A DNA stretch of 64,000 nt, from positions 115,390 to 179,389 of the forward strand of contig JAWKPM010000010.1 of NCBI GenBank assembly GCA_041390625.1, in the 5' to 3' direction. Position numbers and translations under genes: made by a program. Below the pieces are notes generated by a model, which was given only the letters and a program-made list of their open reading frames with translations, was not told where the DNA came from and ran no database searches. How positions within the stretch are numbered: position 1 is the stretch's first letter; every line of letters starts with the position of its first letter. The DNA is from RBC038 sp041390625 (lineage in GTDB: Bacteria > Chloroflexota > Dehalococcoidia > UBA2979). This document shows, piece after piece, positions 25,773 through 34,361 of the stretch.

Positions 25773-26018
25773 TCACTCTTCGTCGTCGAGCTCGGTGATG
25801 TCGTCGTCACGCGTGCCGGCCGGCTTCACGTCCATCCAGCCGCTCAGCCGGCGAGCGCAGGGCACGCAGTAATCCTTGCCGTTGCTCATGTAGACGTAGG
25901 GTGGGGCGACGTTGCCGCAACCGGCACAGCGCACCACCGGACGGCGAGCATCCGCGGGCGATGGGTCGGGATGCCTGTCGTCTCGATCGTCGCGCTTTCG
26001 TCCGAATCCGAAGGGCAT
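25773..26018 (-). CDS. Small zinc-ribbon protein
   Basis: Protein of 81 residues with one predicted zinc ribbon: CAGCGNVAPPYVY and, 20 residues on, CVPCARRL. The N-terminus is basic and Asp-rich and the C-terminus is acidic (DDDITELDDEE). No family recognised; such proteins often bind nucleic acid or a protein partner. It converges on glcF and is read from a GAGGTG ribosome site. Confidence 0.65.
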   Translation of the reverse strand: MPFGFGRKRDDRDDRHPDPSPADARRPVVRCAGCGNVAPPYVYMSNGKDYCVPCARRLSGWMDVKPAGTRDDDITELDDEE

Positions 26019-26146
26019 GGCACACCTCGATCGCGCACCGCCCCGAGGGCGACGCAGATCGAGGATCGAGGGCCAACGCCCACTGCGGCCTCACAGCACG
26101 ATGAAGGAGGTATCGGCTGCGTATCGATCCCGCAGGGGCCGGTGGG

Positions 26147-27046
26147 CTAACGGAAGGGCGCTGCTACCTCTGCCAGGAAGCGGTCGTAGGTCGCGCGCTT
26201 CTCATCGAGGCTGCCGAGGTTGAAGTCGGGGACGATCAACTCGTCGACGCCCGCCTCGATGTAGGCCTGCACGATCTCGCGTAGCTGCTCGGGGTTGCCG
26301 GCGATCGTGCGACGTGAGTCGGCCGCGTGGGCACGCTCGACGACCGAGGCGTCGTCGCTAAGCACCATCGTGGCCTGCGCCGACACGTAGATCGAGGCGG
26401 GGTCGCGCCCGACGGCCTCGCAGTGGCCGCGCAGCACCTCGATCTTGTGCGCCAGCACCTCGGGTGTGCCCCACGTGTTCCAGTGGTCGGCGTACTGGGC
26501 GGCGATGCGCAGCGTGCGTCGCTCGCCGCCGCCACCGATGAGCAGGGGCAGCGGCTGCTGCACGGGCTTCGGCGCGAGGGGCGCGTTCTCGAGGTGGTAG
26601 AAGCGGCCCTCGAATGTCGTCACCTCGTTGGTGAGGAGGCCCTTGATGACGGCGCATGCCTCCTCGAGACGGTCGAGGCGACCCTTCACCGTGTGGAAGT
26701 CGATGCCGTAGGCCTCGTGCTCGTTCTCCTGCCAGCCGGCGCCGAGGCCAAGCGTGAGCCGGCCGCCTGAGACGATATCGATCTGCGCGGCCATCTTCGC
26801 GAGTACGGCCGGGTGACGGTACGTGTTGCCGCTGACGAGCGATCCGAGGCGCACCCGGGGCACGAGCGCCGCCAGCGCCGCGATCGTGGTCCACGCCTCG
26901 CCGACGGGGCCACTCGTGTCGGCCTGGTTCGGCATGAAGTGGTCGGCGATCCAGACGCCGTCCCAACCGGTGGCCTCGGCGTGACGCGCGACCTCGAGGA
27001 TCTCGTCGAACGGGCTCGATGCCCGCGGCCAGACGCTGAACTGCAT
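26147..27046 (-). CDS. F420-type LLM (luciferase-like) oxidoreductase
   Basis: Flavin/F420-dependent TIM-barrel oxidoreductase of the luciferase-like monooxygenase family, 299 residues. Motifs: ATGWDGVWIADHFMPN, GSLVSGNTYRHPAVLAKMAA, the cofactor strand GGRLTLGLGAGWQENEHEAY and LPLLIGGGGERRTLRIAA. These match the F420-dependent subgroup (as in many Actinobacteria and Chloroflexota) better than FMN luciferases. The ATG at 27046 has AGGAGGAG and a TAGACT -10-like box at 27079-27084. Substrate unknown; cytoplasmic. Confidence 0.88.
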   Translation of the reverse strand: MQFSVWPRASSPFDEILEVARHAEATGWDGVWIADHFMPNQADTSGPVGEAWTTIAALAALVPRVRLGSLVSGNTYRHPAVLAKMAAQIDIVSGGRLTLGLGAGWQENEHEAYGIDFHTVKGRLDRLEEACAVIKGLLTNEVTTFEGRFYHLENAPLAPKPVQQPLPLLIGGGGERRTLRIAAQYADHWNTWGTPEVLAHKIEVLRGHCEAVGRDPASIYVSAQATMVLSDDASVVERAHAADSRRTIAGNPEQLREIVQAYIEAGVDELIVPDFNLGSLDEKRATYDRFLAEVAAPFR

Positions 27047-27122
27047 GGCTCCTCCTACCCGCTCTCTGCCTGGGCGCAGTCTAACCCGATGCAAGAAGCG
27101 AGCCTCGAGGCGTGGAGAACGA

Positions 27123-27152
27123 ACGGAGCCCGGCGAAATCGCCGGGCTCCGT
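27123..27152. terminator. 14-bp perfect hairpin downstream of the RRM gene
   Basis: Arms 27123-27136 and 27139-27152 are perfect reverse complements (effective loop of about four bases). It lies between the end of the RNA-binding protein gene (27227, minus) and the start of the LLM gene (27046). On the minus strand the stem is followed by a T/C-rich stretch. It most likely ends the RRM transcript. Confidence 0.75.
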
Positions 27153-27226
27153 CTCACTCGTCTCCGAAGCACCCGAGGGCTAACTGCCCCCTCGGTCGCG
27201 AGCGTTAAGCGGGAACAGGACGACCG

Positions 27227-27610
27227 CTAGTAGCGGTCCCGCCCGCCGCCGTAGCCGCCACCACCGCCGCCGCCACGGTAGCCACCGCCACCGCCGCCAC
27301 CGCCGTAGCCGCCACCACCACCGCCGCCGCCACGGTAGCCACCGCCACCGCCGCCACGCCGGTCCTCGCGCTCACGCGCCTGGTTCACATTCAGCATGCG
27401 GCCGCCAAAGCTCTGGCCGTTGAGGGCCTCGATCGCCTTGTCCGCGTCCGCATTTTCCATCTCCACGAAGCCGAAGCCTCGCGGTCGACCGGTCTCGCGG
27501 TCCGTGGGCAGAACCACGGACGTGACCTCGCCGTACTGGGCGAAGAGGTCGCGGACCTCGTCCTCCCGAGCGCTGAAGGGGAGATTCCCCACGTAAATCC
27601 TCTGAGCCAA
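27227..27610 (-). CDS. Glycine-rich RRM RNA-binding protein
   Basis: Single RRM domain (residues 1-80) plus a tail made almost wholly of Gly with Tyr and Arg, as in cold-induced Rbp proteins of cyanobacteria and similar plant proteins. RNP2 is RIYVGNLPF and RNP1 is RGFGFVEM. It binds single-stranded RNA; the tail may aid RNA chaperoning or condensation. I place the start at TTG 27610 (LAQRIYVGN), seven bases after GGAG, because residues upstream are not domain-like. A TAGACT box at 27754-27759 gives a leader of about 135 bases, long enough for cold-shock-type control. The tail is encoded by a 54-base repeat. Confidence 0.88.
   Translation of the reverse strand: MAQRIYVGNLPFSAREDEVRDLFAQYGEVTSVVLPTDRETGRPRGFGFVEMENADADKAIEALNGQSFGGRMLNVNQAREREDRRGGGGGGYRGGGGGGGGYGGGGGGGGYRGGGGGGGYGGGRDRY
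27246..27356 (-). repeat. Imperfect tandem repeat encoding the Gly-rich tail
   Basis: Two near-identical units of 54 and 57 bases (27246-27299 and 27300-27356), differing mainly by one inserted triplet. Each encodes a run of glycines broken by Tyr-Arg and Tyr. The triplet difference keeps the frame and suggests slippage. Confidence 0.7.
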
Positions 27611-27753
27611 AAACACACTCCAAGCCGGCCTCGCCGGCACCTCGTGGCTCGACCTCACGGCCGGCCAACACCACTGTCTTCTCAGGCGCTGGGAGGTGGC
27701 TCGGGTGGAACGACCTGTGCGGAATCTGAGAGGCCTGTCACCAGACCGCGTTC

Positions 27754-27759
27754 AGTCTA
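27754..27759 (-). promoter_or_regulatory. Putative -10 box with long leader before the RRM gene
   Basis: TAGACT on the minus strand, about 145 bases before the TTG start. The intervening leader ends with a short GC-rich stem (27624-27638) directly upstream of the ribosome site, which could hide it. Confidence 0.4.
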
Positions 27760-27843
27760 GCGCATGCCGAGTTCACGCGGATGGACGCACGTCGGAAAAA
27801 TCACGAATTTCTCGGACCACCAGCCTCGAGGCCCCGCGTGCCC

Positions 27844-29172
27844 CTACGAGGGGATGAGCAGGACCTGGCCGATTTGCATGAGCGTGGGATCCGTGATCCC
27901 GTTGAGAGCCGCGATTGCCTCGGGGGTGGTGCCCCACGCATCGGCGAGGTTCCACAGCGAGTCGCCCTCCTCGACGACGTACGTCGCGCCGCTGGCGGCG
28001 GCGGGCGCGCTCGCACCGGGCGCGGCGACGGAGCCCGAGGACGGTGCCGGCGCGGCCGTCGACGCCGGCGCCAGGCCGGCGAGGCCGCCCGAGCCCGGGC
28101 GCTGCAGCACCTGACCGATCGAGAGCATGTTCGGGTTGTCGAGGCCGTTCCACGTCACGACGTCGTCGACGGAGACGCCCCACTCCTCGGCGATCGCGCT
28201 CAGCGTGTCGCCCGAGACCACGGTGTGCGTGGTCTCGAGGGCCGGTGGCGGGAGGTCCCGCAGGAGCTCCCAGATCGCCGGCTTGGTGACGCCGAAGCGC
28301 CAGACGGACACCGCCGGAGCCAGCCGGACGTACGACTCGTCGATGAACTCGCGCCAGGCGTCGCCGTCCTCGACGGTGCCATCACCGATCGGGATCACGG
28401 GCAGCCCGAAGCGTTCGAGGTTCCGCGCGGCGGACTCGGTGGCGAAGCGGGGCGTCATGCCCAGCGGACCCGGGTCCTCGCCGGACCGCTTGAACTTCAC
28501 GAGGTTGGCGTTCGTGCTGAACATCGCCCAGTAGACCTGCGGCGCGAAGGCGTCCGTGAAGGAGGCGAACTCCTGCAGCGGAACGTTGTCGATCTCCCAC
28601 GGCCGCGCATCCACCGAGGTGATGAGCACCGAGCTGGGGAACTGGCGCCGCAGCGCCTCGCCGTACTCGAGCGCCGAGTCGGGGGTGCCGCGCCAGAATC
28701 CGACGTACGGCTCAACGTCGATCGCGAGGCTGCGTGCGCCGGCGCCAAGGACGCTCGCGGCCATATCGGCCTCGGCGATCGGGTCTGTGCCGTGGGCGAC
28801 GCACCACGCGTGGAACGGGACGCCGGCGTTCTCGAAGTAGGCCGCCAGTCGCAGGACCTGGTCAGGCCCGCTCACGGCGTTCTCGTTGGGGTCGTACTTC
28901 GACATCCACTCGGTGCCGTCGTGCGTCTTGAGCATGATGCCGAGGTTATGAGCCGCGAGCGTGTCGCGAATCTGTGCGAGATCGCCATCGTGGCGGAACT
29001 GCCACACCCACGCGAGGTGCGTCGGCGCGGAGGTGCCAAACAACGGCCCGCCGCTGCGATACGGCGTCGGGCGCGGGGCAGCCGCGCGGGCAGCAAGTCG
29101 TCGAGGGTCGAGGAGCAGCGCGGCGGAGGCACCGGCCGCGCCGATCATGAATCGGCGGCGCGTGGTCTTCAA
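27844..29172 (-). CDS. Tat-exported protein with glycosidase-like domain and two LysM repeats
   Basis: Secreted cell-wall protein of about 442 residues. It begins at a TTG (29172) with GAGGG upstream and a twin-arginine signal TTRRRFMIGAAGASAALLL. Residues about 40-280 look like a TIM-barrel glycoside-hydrolase-like domain: HLAWVWQF, AIDVEPYVGFWRG with an acidic pair, and AFAPQVYWAMF. Two LysM repeats follow: HTVVSGDTLSAIAEEWGVS near 300 and YVVEEGDSLWNLADAWGTT near 395, separated by an Ala/Ser/Pro linker. LysM binds GlcNAc polymers, so the enzyme part may act on wall polysaccharide. Family of the barrel uncertain (GH25-like at best). Export in folded form by Tat implies a cofactor or metal. 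Confidence 0.78.
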   Translation of the reverse strand: MKTTRRRFMIGAAGASAALLLDPRRLAARAAAPRPTPYRSGGPLFGTSAPTHLAWVWQFRHDGDLAQIRDTLAAHNLGIMLKTHDGTEWMSKYDPNENAVSGPDQVLRLAAYFENAGVPFHAWCVAHGTDPIAEADMAASVLGAGARSLAIDVEPYVGFWRGTPDSALEYGEALRRQFPSSVLITSVDARPWEIDNVPLQEFASFTDAFAPQVYWAMFSTNANLVKFKRSGEDPGPLGMTPRFATESAARNLERFGLPVIPIGDGTVEDGDAWREFIDESYVRLAPAVSVWRFGVTKPAIWELLRDLPPPALETTHTVVSGDTLSAIAEEWGVSVDDVVTWNGLDNPNMLSIGQVLQRPGSGGLAGLAPASTAAPAPSSGSVAAPGASAPAAASGATYVVEEGDSLWNLADAWGTTPEAIAALNGITDPTLMQIGQVLLIPS

Positions 29173-29283
29173 CGGATGTTCCCTCGGGCAGCGGTCGACT
29201 GCCTGGCTACATCCCCGCCGTGATCGAGTATGGCACAGGTAGAGGTACATCAAACCCCGTCGCCGGGGAGATTCCACGGATTT

Positions 29284-30156
29284 CTAGGCCTCGATCACCC
29301 GAGCGGCGCTGGCGCGGTCGTGCCACGTGCGGCCCTCGGCATCGAGGGCGGCGGCGGCGTAGCCGAGCCCGGCAGGCAGCCAGCTCACAGCGGCGAAGTA
29401 GGTGCGCAGCAGGCCGCGCCAGGCGCCGGGTGGGCGGCCGTCGAGACGCACGGTGCGCACGAGGAGCAGCCAGCCGCCGATGCCCTGACCTCGAGAGGCG
29501 ATCGACCAGGCATAGGCGACCGGTGCGAGCGGGATGAGACCCGCGATCGGCCGGAACGGCGGCGAGATCAGGATGAGGAAGGCGACGATCAGCACCGCCG
29601 TGACGGCATCGATGGCGACGGCGGCGAGGCGTCGAGGCAGCGCGACACCCTCGACGCCGGGCTCCCACCTCGAGAGCCACAGCGCCAGCGTGCCTGGCAT
29701 CGAAGCGAGTGGAGCGAGCAGGAGGCTCGCCCACAGCCGGAGGGAGAGGCGGAACGTCGAGGTCTGGACGACGCGCACCTCCAGCGGGGATGCCGGCACG
29801 ACCGAGGGATCGCGCGGCTCGACGTCGACGACGTAGATCCCAGTCGCGGGCACCTCGAAGGTCAGCACGTCCTCGGCGGTCTCCAGCGCGAGCGGCGTGC
29901 GCGTCGCGAGGTCGAACACGTGCGCCTCAATGGCGGCGACGTCCGCACCGGGGTCGACCATCTCGAGGCGGTGTGTGCCGGCGCTGAGATCGAGGCCGGG
30001 CGCCGCCGGTGGCTCGAAGGTCGCGCGCGTGCGATCGCCCCTCGATGCCATCACGACGAGCACGAGCCAGGCCGCGACGCCGAGGGCGAGCAGCAGCCAG
30101 GCGACCGCTCGCAGCGCGGGGACGGCGGCGCGCGAGGTAGGCGGAGCCGCCGTCAT
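29284..30156 (-). CDS. RDD-family membrane protein
   Basis: Integral membrane protein of 290 residues. One helix near the N-terminus (ALRAVAWLLLALGVAAWLVL) leads to a ~100-residue extracytoplasmic part rich in beta pattern, then a helix near 140-160, and the C-terminal RDD domain from LPRRLAAVAIDAVTAVLI to the end, with its Arg-Asp pair and the GQGIGGWLLLVRTVRLDG loop. Some RDD proteins act in ion exchange but most are uncharacterised. It follows htpX by ten bases and probably belongs to the lemA-htpX envelope group. Confidence 0.8.
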   Translation of the reverse strand: MTAAPPTSRAAVPALRAVAWLLLALGVAAWLVLVVMASRGDRTRATFEPPAAPGLDLSAGTHRLEMVDPGADVAAIEAHVFDLATRTPLALETAEDVLTFEVPATGIYVVDVEPRDPSVVPASPLEVRVVQTSTFRLSLRLWASLLLAPLASMPGTLALWLSRWEPGVEGVALPRRLAAVAIDAVTAVLIVAFLILISPPFRPIAGLIPLAPVAYAWSIASRGQGIGGWLLLVRTVRLDGRPPGAWRGLLRTYFAAVSWLPAGLGYAAAALDAEGRTWHDRASAARVIEA

Positions 30157-30166
30157 CGAGGCGAGA

Positions 30167-31150
30167 TCAGTCGAGGGAGGCGAGCACGGAGCTCGAGTCG
30201 GTGTCGAGTGGCGCGGCGCCTCGGAGCCGGCGCAGCCGGTTGATGCGGTCGACGATCGGCGGGTGCGTGGAGAACAGGCCGCGCGAACGCGCCTCGAACT
30301 TCTTGATGGGGTTCACGATGTACATGTGCTGGGTCGAGCGGTTCGCAACCTCGAGCACCTCGGCGTCCGAGGAGATCTTCGCGAGTGCGTGCTCAAGGCC
30401 GACCGGGTTGCGCGTGAGCTCGACGCCCGAGGCATCGGCCAGGTACTCACGCTGACGGCTGACGGCGAGCTGCACGAGGCGCGCGGCGATTGGCGCGAGG
30501 ATGGCGAGAAGGATCGCGAGCACCATCACGATCGCCTGTGCCGCGCCGCCGCCGCCTCGATCGTTCGAGCGTCGACGCCCGCCGCCGAAGAAGAACGTGT
30601 AGCGCAGCAGCAGGTCGGCCAGCAGCGCGATGCCGCCCACCAGCACGCCGACCAGCAGGGCGAAGCGAATATCGAGGTTGCGCACGTGCGACAGCTCGTG
30701 GGCGATCACGCCCTGCAGCTCCTCGCGGTTCAGCTTGTCGAGCAGGCCCGTCGTGACGGCGATCGAGGCGTGGTCGGGATCGCGCCCCGTGGCGAAGGCG
30801 TTCGGGGCGGAGTCATCGATGATGTAGACCTTCGGCATCGGGATGCCGGCGGCGATGCGCATCTCCTCGACGACGTTCATCAGTTGCGGGTGTGACTCCT
30901 GCGTCACCGGGCGCGCGCCCGAGGCTCGCAGCACCAGCGCGTCGCCGCCGAAGTACGTACCGAGGCTCATGACCACCGCGAGGACGACCGCACCGATCGT
31001 GAAGGCCAGACCGCCGAAGGGATCGCCGGTCGTCCCGAATCCGGCCGTGAAGCCGAGCAACCCGAAGAGCAGCGCGATCGAGAGGAGCAGACCCCACGAC
31101 TTGCGTCGATTGGAGGCCTGCAGCGCATAGAAGCTCGTCGTCGCCGACAT
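30167..31150 (-). CDS. htpX: HtpX-like membrane zinc metalloprotease (M48)
   Basis: Membrane-bound M48 endopeptidase for quality control of membrane proteins. Two N-terminal helices (residues 20-65), the zinc site HELSH near residue 150, the third ligand Glu in SRQREYLADA, and two more hydrophobic segments between them. NAFATGRDPDHASIAVTTG before the zinc site is the family signature. Its 327 residues fit. It lies 39 bases after lemA, the usual pairing of these two genes, and ten before an RDD gene. Confidence 0.92.
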   Translation of the reverse strand: MSATTSFYALQASNRRKSWGLLLSIALLFGLLGFTAGFGTTGDPFGGLAFTIGAVVLAVVMSLGTYFGGDALVLRASGARPVTQESHPQLMNVVEEMRIAAGIPMPKVYIIDDSAPNAFATGRDPDHASIAVTTGLLDKLNREELQGVIAHELSHVRNLDIRFALLVGVLVGGIALLADLLLRYTFFFGGGRRRSNDRGGGGAAQAIVMVLAILLAILAPIAARLVQLAVSRQREYLADASGVELTRNPVGLEHALAKISSDAEVLEVANRSTQHMYIVNPIKKFEARSRGLFSTHPPIVDRINRLRRLRGAAPLDTDSSSVLASLD

Positions 31151-31189
31151 CAGTCGCTCGATCGGCCGGGAGCGCGCATCGCGCCTCGA

Positions 31190-31747
31190 CTAGCGAAGGT
31201 TGACCTCCGGGACCTGCTGCGCCTCGGGCTCGGCCTCGAAGAACTCGCGGGCACGGAAGCCGAACGGGCCGGCGATCAGCGAGTTCGGCACCGTCGCGAT
31301 CGAGGTGTTGTACTCGCGCACGATGACGTTGTAGTGCTGCCGCGAGAAGGAGATCTGGTTCTCGGTGGTGGTCAGCTCTTCCTGCAGGGAGAGCACGTTC
31401 TGGTTCGCCTTGAGGTCCGGGTAGTTCTCGACGACGGCGAACAGCGAGCGCAGCGTCGAGGTCAGCGCGTTCTCGGCCTGTGCCTGCGCCGCAGGCCCCT
31501 GCGCTCCGGCCGCGACGGCTGCCGCACGCGCCTCGGTCACGCGCGTCAGCACGTCCTGCTCGAACTCCATGTAACCGCGGACGGCGTTCACGAGGTTCGG
31601 GATGAGATCGTGCCGTCGCTTCAGCTGCACATCGATCTGCGCCCACGCCTCGTCGACGCGCAGGCGCTTCTGCACCAGGCCGTTGTAGATGAGGATGACG
31701 CCGACCACGATGACCGCGATGACGCCGAGGATGATGAACAGTTCCAC
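31190..31747 (-). CDS. lemA: LemA family protein
   Basis: LemA-type protein of 185 residues: one N-terminal helix (LFIILGVIAVIVVGVILIYN), then a helical bundle with NGLVQKRLRVDEAWAQIDVQ and RRHDLIPNLVNAVRGYMEFE, and the ending IAGPFGFRAREFFEAE typical of the family. It should be exposed outside the membrane with the helix as anchor. LemA is commonly co-operonic with HtpX, as here. A TATACT box at 31799-31804 is the likely promoter. Confidence 0.92.
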   Translation of the reverse strand: MELFIILGVIAVIVVGVILIYNGLVQKRLRVDEAWAQIDVQLKRRHDLIPNLVNAVRGYMEFEQDVLTRVTEARAAAVAAGAQGPAAQAQAENALTSTLRSLFAVVENYPDLKANQNVLSLQEELTTTENQISFSRQHYNVIVREYNTSIATVPNSLIAGPFGFRAREFFEAEPEAQQVPEVNLR

Positions 31748-31798
31748 GGGACCTGCTTCGGGTGGGGCCGCGTGCGGCCGGGCGCGCTGAACACCCTC

Positions 31799-31804
31799 AG
31801 TATA
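31799..31804 (-). promoter_or_regulatory. Putative -10 box of lemA-htpX
   Basis: TATACT on the minus strand, 52 bases before the lemA start. It is one of only two TATACT boxes I noticed between genes in this window and matches the bacterial consensus closely. Confidence 0.5.
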
Positions 31805-31843
31805 CCCGCGCTTCCCCGGCGGCCCGAGGGTCGATAGGCCCGA

Positions 31844-32032
31844 CTACCAGAACCCGACCTTATGGAAGCGGCCCTTGTGCTCCCAGCCGTTCGCGCCGGC
31901 GCGCTGGATGCGCCGCAGGTGACGGTCGCAGAGCCACACCGTCAGGCGCTCGCGGTCCTCGCCGACCCAGCGCAGGATGGCGACTTCCTCGATGGGCCGC
32001 TGGCTGCAGAACTCGCAGCGCTGAGTGACCAT
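31844..32032 (-). CDS. Small CxxC protein, probably zinc-binding
   Basis: Protein of 62 residues: CEFCSQRPIEEVAILRW in the N-terminal half and LWLCDRHL-like WLCDRHLRRIQ in the second, so Cys, Cys, Cys and His could bind one zinc. It ends in HKVGFW. It is probably a real gene: the ATG is six bases after a TACCAT box, and codon use matches its neighbours. I do not recognise the family. It stands alone between lemA and the RTX gene. Confidence 0.65.
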   Translation of the reverse strand: MVTQRCEFCSQRPIEEVAILRWVGEDRERLTVWLCDRHLRRIQRAGANGWEHKGRFHKVGFW

Positions 32033-32038
32033 GCCGCG

Positions 32039-32044
32039 ATGGTA
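32039..32044 (-). promoter_or_regulatory. Putative -10 box, six bases before ATG 32032
   Basis: TACCAT followed by CGCGGC and the start codon, nearly the same 15 bases as before ATG 9982. No ribosome site, so a leaderless mRNA is likely. Confidence 0.5.
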
Positions 32045-32109
32045 CCCGATCGCTCATCGATGGCCTCGAGGCCGCCACATGCGCCCTCGAGCTCGCGCGC
32101 TCGGCTCGT

Positions 32110-32535
32110 CTAGGGGATGACCGTCTCGCAGGTGCCGTCGGGGAAGGCGTCGCCGGGGTCGCCGCCGCCGATGCAGATGTCGGTGCCGGCACCACCGAGG
32201 AGCACGTCGTCGTCGCCCTCGCCGTCGATGGTGTCGTCCCCGCCACCGCCGAGGATGCAGTCGCGCCCACCGCCGCCGGTGATCGAGTCGCTGCCACTGC
32301 TGCCGAGGATCAGGTCGTCGCCGGCCGTTCCTGTGATCGTGCCGGAGCCCGTGACGAGGCTCGTGAGCGTGAGGGCTGCGCACTCGGCCGGCTTCACGTC
32401 ATCGACGCCCTGAGCGGCCGTCGACTCGTGGACCGACACAAGCGGCAGCGCGAGGCCGGCGGCGAGGGCGAGCGCGGCACTCGCGCCCACCCAGAAGGCG
32501 AGCCAGCCGCCGACGACGCGGAGCATCGAGGTCAT
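32110..32535 (-). CDS. Secreted RTX-type calcium-binding repeat protein
   Basis: Exported protein of 141 residues. An N-terminal hydrophobic segment (VVGGWLAFWVGASAALALAA) acts as signal or anchor. The rest carries hemolysin-type nonapeptides: GTAGDDLILG, GSDSITGG, GRDCILGG, GDDTIDGEG, DDDVLLGG and GTDICIGG, which fold into a calcium-bound beta-roll. Pairs of Cys may brace it. Its ATG overlaps the stop of the signal peptidase gene upstream (ATGA), so it is produced with it. It may be a surface protein released or processed by that peptidase; this is inference. Confidence 0.82.
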   Translation of the reverse strand: MTSMLRVVGGWLAFWVGASAALALAAGLALPLVSVHESTAAQGVDDVKPAECAALTLTSLVTGSGTITGTAGDDLILGSSGSDSITGGGGRDCILGGGGDDTIDGEGDDDVLLGGAGTDICIGGGDPGDAFPDGTCETVIP

Positions 32536-34361
32536 GCCGCGTCCCCCGTCCGCCGCAGCGGCGGCAGCACGCTCGAGGGCAGCGCGGGCGGCGCGGACGC
32601 TGCCGGCCTGCTCGACGCGGCCCCCTCGAAGGGTGTTGGCGCGGGCGTGGGAGGAGCAGGCGGCGGCGTGCTCGGGCCGAACGGCATCGGACGGCGCGGA
32701 CCGGCCTCGGGAGGCGGCTCCTGGCTCGAGGTGGGCGCGTCCCCGGCCTCGGCGGGCGCGGCCGAGCGGTAGCGGTAGGTGGCATCGGTCGCGAAGACCC
32801 GGTACTCGACGCCGCCGCGGAGGTGGGGCTCGTGCAGCACGAGCAGCCCTTCGCCCTCGGCAACACGCGCGAGGTCGGCGAAGGTCGAGACGGTGATCGT
32901 GCGCGCCGCGGCGCGATGCTCGGACAGCGCCGCGCGCAGCAGCAGCGCGCCGTATCGCGCTCGGATGCGCGCGTCCTCGCCCGCCCGCCACGTCAGCCAC
33001 GAGGCGAGCGCGACAACGAGGAAGACTGCGCCTGCTCCGTACTGCGCCAGGCGTGCGAAGCCCGGCACCTCGACGTTCGCGAACTCGGTGCCGAGGAGCG
33101 GCAGGGCGAACGTCGCAGGCCGCACCGAGATCACCGGGACCGTGCCGGACTCCTCGCGCGACAGCTCGCTGGCGCCCTGGATGAGCTCGACGCTCAGGTC
33201 ACCGACCATGAACTCCACGAACTGCGTGCCGGTGCGCTCGATCGGCTGGCCGGCGAAGGTCGCCGTGGCCTCGTGCGAGGCGTAGACGCGCAGGGTGTAG
33301 GTGCCGGAATCGATGCCGGTCGCCTCTGTGACGGCGTCCATCAAGCCGTCGGTGCTCTGGAGGTCGACGAGCGACTGGATGGTGGCGTGCGCGCCCGTGA
33401 ACTCGAGGGGCGATCGCAGCTCGACGCGGCGCGACCAGCCGTCGCTCCGGCGCAGCTCGCCCCACAGCTCGAGGGTGCCTCGAACGTCCTCGATCCCGAG
33501 ACCGGCCGCAGGCGCCTCGAGGGTGTAGTCGAAGGCGATCGGAAGCGTGCTCGCCAGCTGGCGGAAGAGCGGCTGCGGTGCCGTCAGACGGTCGTCGTCG
33601 TAGACACCGCCGAGGACCGTCCGCTCGTACGTGAAGGCCCCGCGCTCGTTGTACGAGCGCGTGTCCGTGGTGGTCGCCGTCGCGGCCGGGTCGATGAAGC
33701 GCGGCAGTACGACGGAGCCGACCGCGAGCATGACGCCGAGGCCAGCCAGCAGTCCGCCCGTCGCGGAGTAGATGCCGAGGGATGCGAGGCCGGCCGGCGC
33801 GCCCGCCGGCGGCCGTGTCGGTCCTCGGTCCGGGTCTCGATCGCGTGGGCGGCGCCCTCGCCGTCGCTTCGGCCGCCCGAAGCCGCGACTGACGCCGAGC
33901 GCGCCGACCGCGACGACGAGCAGCGCCGCGTTGCGGGGTGACTGCAAGGCCTCGATGACCGGCGTGGCGCCCGGAACCTGCACCCACACCGCCCCGATGA
34001 CGTCCTCGGGCAGCGGTGCGTAGGTGTCGACGTCCGGCCGGTTGTCGCCCTGCATCGTGAAGCGGCCGTACTGCTCATCGACGATGCGGTGCAGGACGGT
34101 GCCGAGCTTCGGGTGGCGGTAGGCGACCATGTCGCCCACGTGGTACTCGGTGTGCGTGCGCAGCAGCACCAGGTCGCGGTGGTGGAGCACCGGCTCCATG
34201 CTGCTGCCGTTGATGAAGACGTACGAGAACGGGCCGCCGAGGGTGGAGGGCCCGACCACCAGCCAGGACGCCACGACGAGGACCACGACGCCCAGCGCCG
34301 AGATGGCGATGGCGGCGGGTCCTCGGCGGGTCTGGCGGCGGTGGTTCATGAGAGGCGGCAC
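32532..34361 (-). CDS. ER/archaeal-type signal peptidase I fused to a DUF5305-like region
   Basis: Membrane protease of the SipW/ER type with a large extra part. Residues 1-130: helix near 15-35, catalytic Ser54 in NGSSMEPVL, His91 in TVLHRIV in place of the bacterial Lys, and the MQGDNRPDVD box near 105. A second helix at 130-155 and a third near 195-220 follow. Residues about 220-450 (RSYNERGAFTYERTVLGG ... IAFDYTLEA ... VRGTLELWGELRRSDGW) resemble DUF5305, ending in a helix near 450. The tail is Pro/Ala-rich. Start may be GTG 34361 or ATG 34349. It lies between a TasA-like and an RTX gene, its probable substrates. Confidence 0.82.
   Translation of the reverse strand: MPPLMNHRRQTRRGPAAIAISALGVVVLVVASWLVVGPSTLGGPFSYVFINGSSMEPVLHHRDLVLLRTHTEYHVGDMVAYRHPKLGTVLHRIVDEQYGRFTMQGDNRPDVDTYAPLPEDVIGAVWVQVPGATPVIEALQSPRNAALLVVAVGALGVSRGFGRPKRRRGRRPRDRDPDRGPTRPPAGAPAGLASLGIYSATGGLLAGLGVMLAVGSVVLPRFIDPAATATTTDTRSYNERGAFTYERTVLGGVYDDDRLTAPQPLFRQLASTLPIAFDYTLEAPAAGLGIEDVRGTLELWGELRRSDGWSRRVELRSPLEFTGAHATIQSLVDLQSTDGLMDAVTEATGIDSGTYTLRVYASHEATATFAGQPIERTGTQFVEFMVGDLSVELIQGASELSREESGTVPVISVRPATFALPLLGTEFANVEVPGFARLAQYGAGAVFLVVALASWLTWRAGEDARIRARYGALLLRAALSEHRAAARTITVSTFADLARVAEGEGLLVLHEPHLRGGVEYRVFATDATYRYRSAAPAEAGDAPTSSQEPPPEAGPRRPMPFGPSTPPPAPPTPAPTPFEGAASSRPAASAPPALPSSVLPPLRRTGDAA

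Noticed and set aside
27239..27360. Tandem GCC/ACC-rich array as a CRISPR or satellite
   Set aside because: It is the coding repeat of the Gly-rich tail of the RRM protein and keeps the frame.
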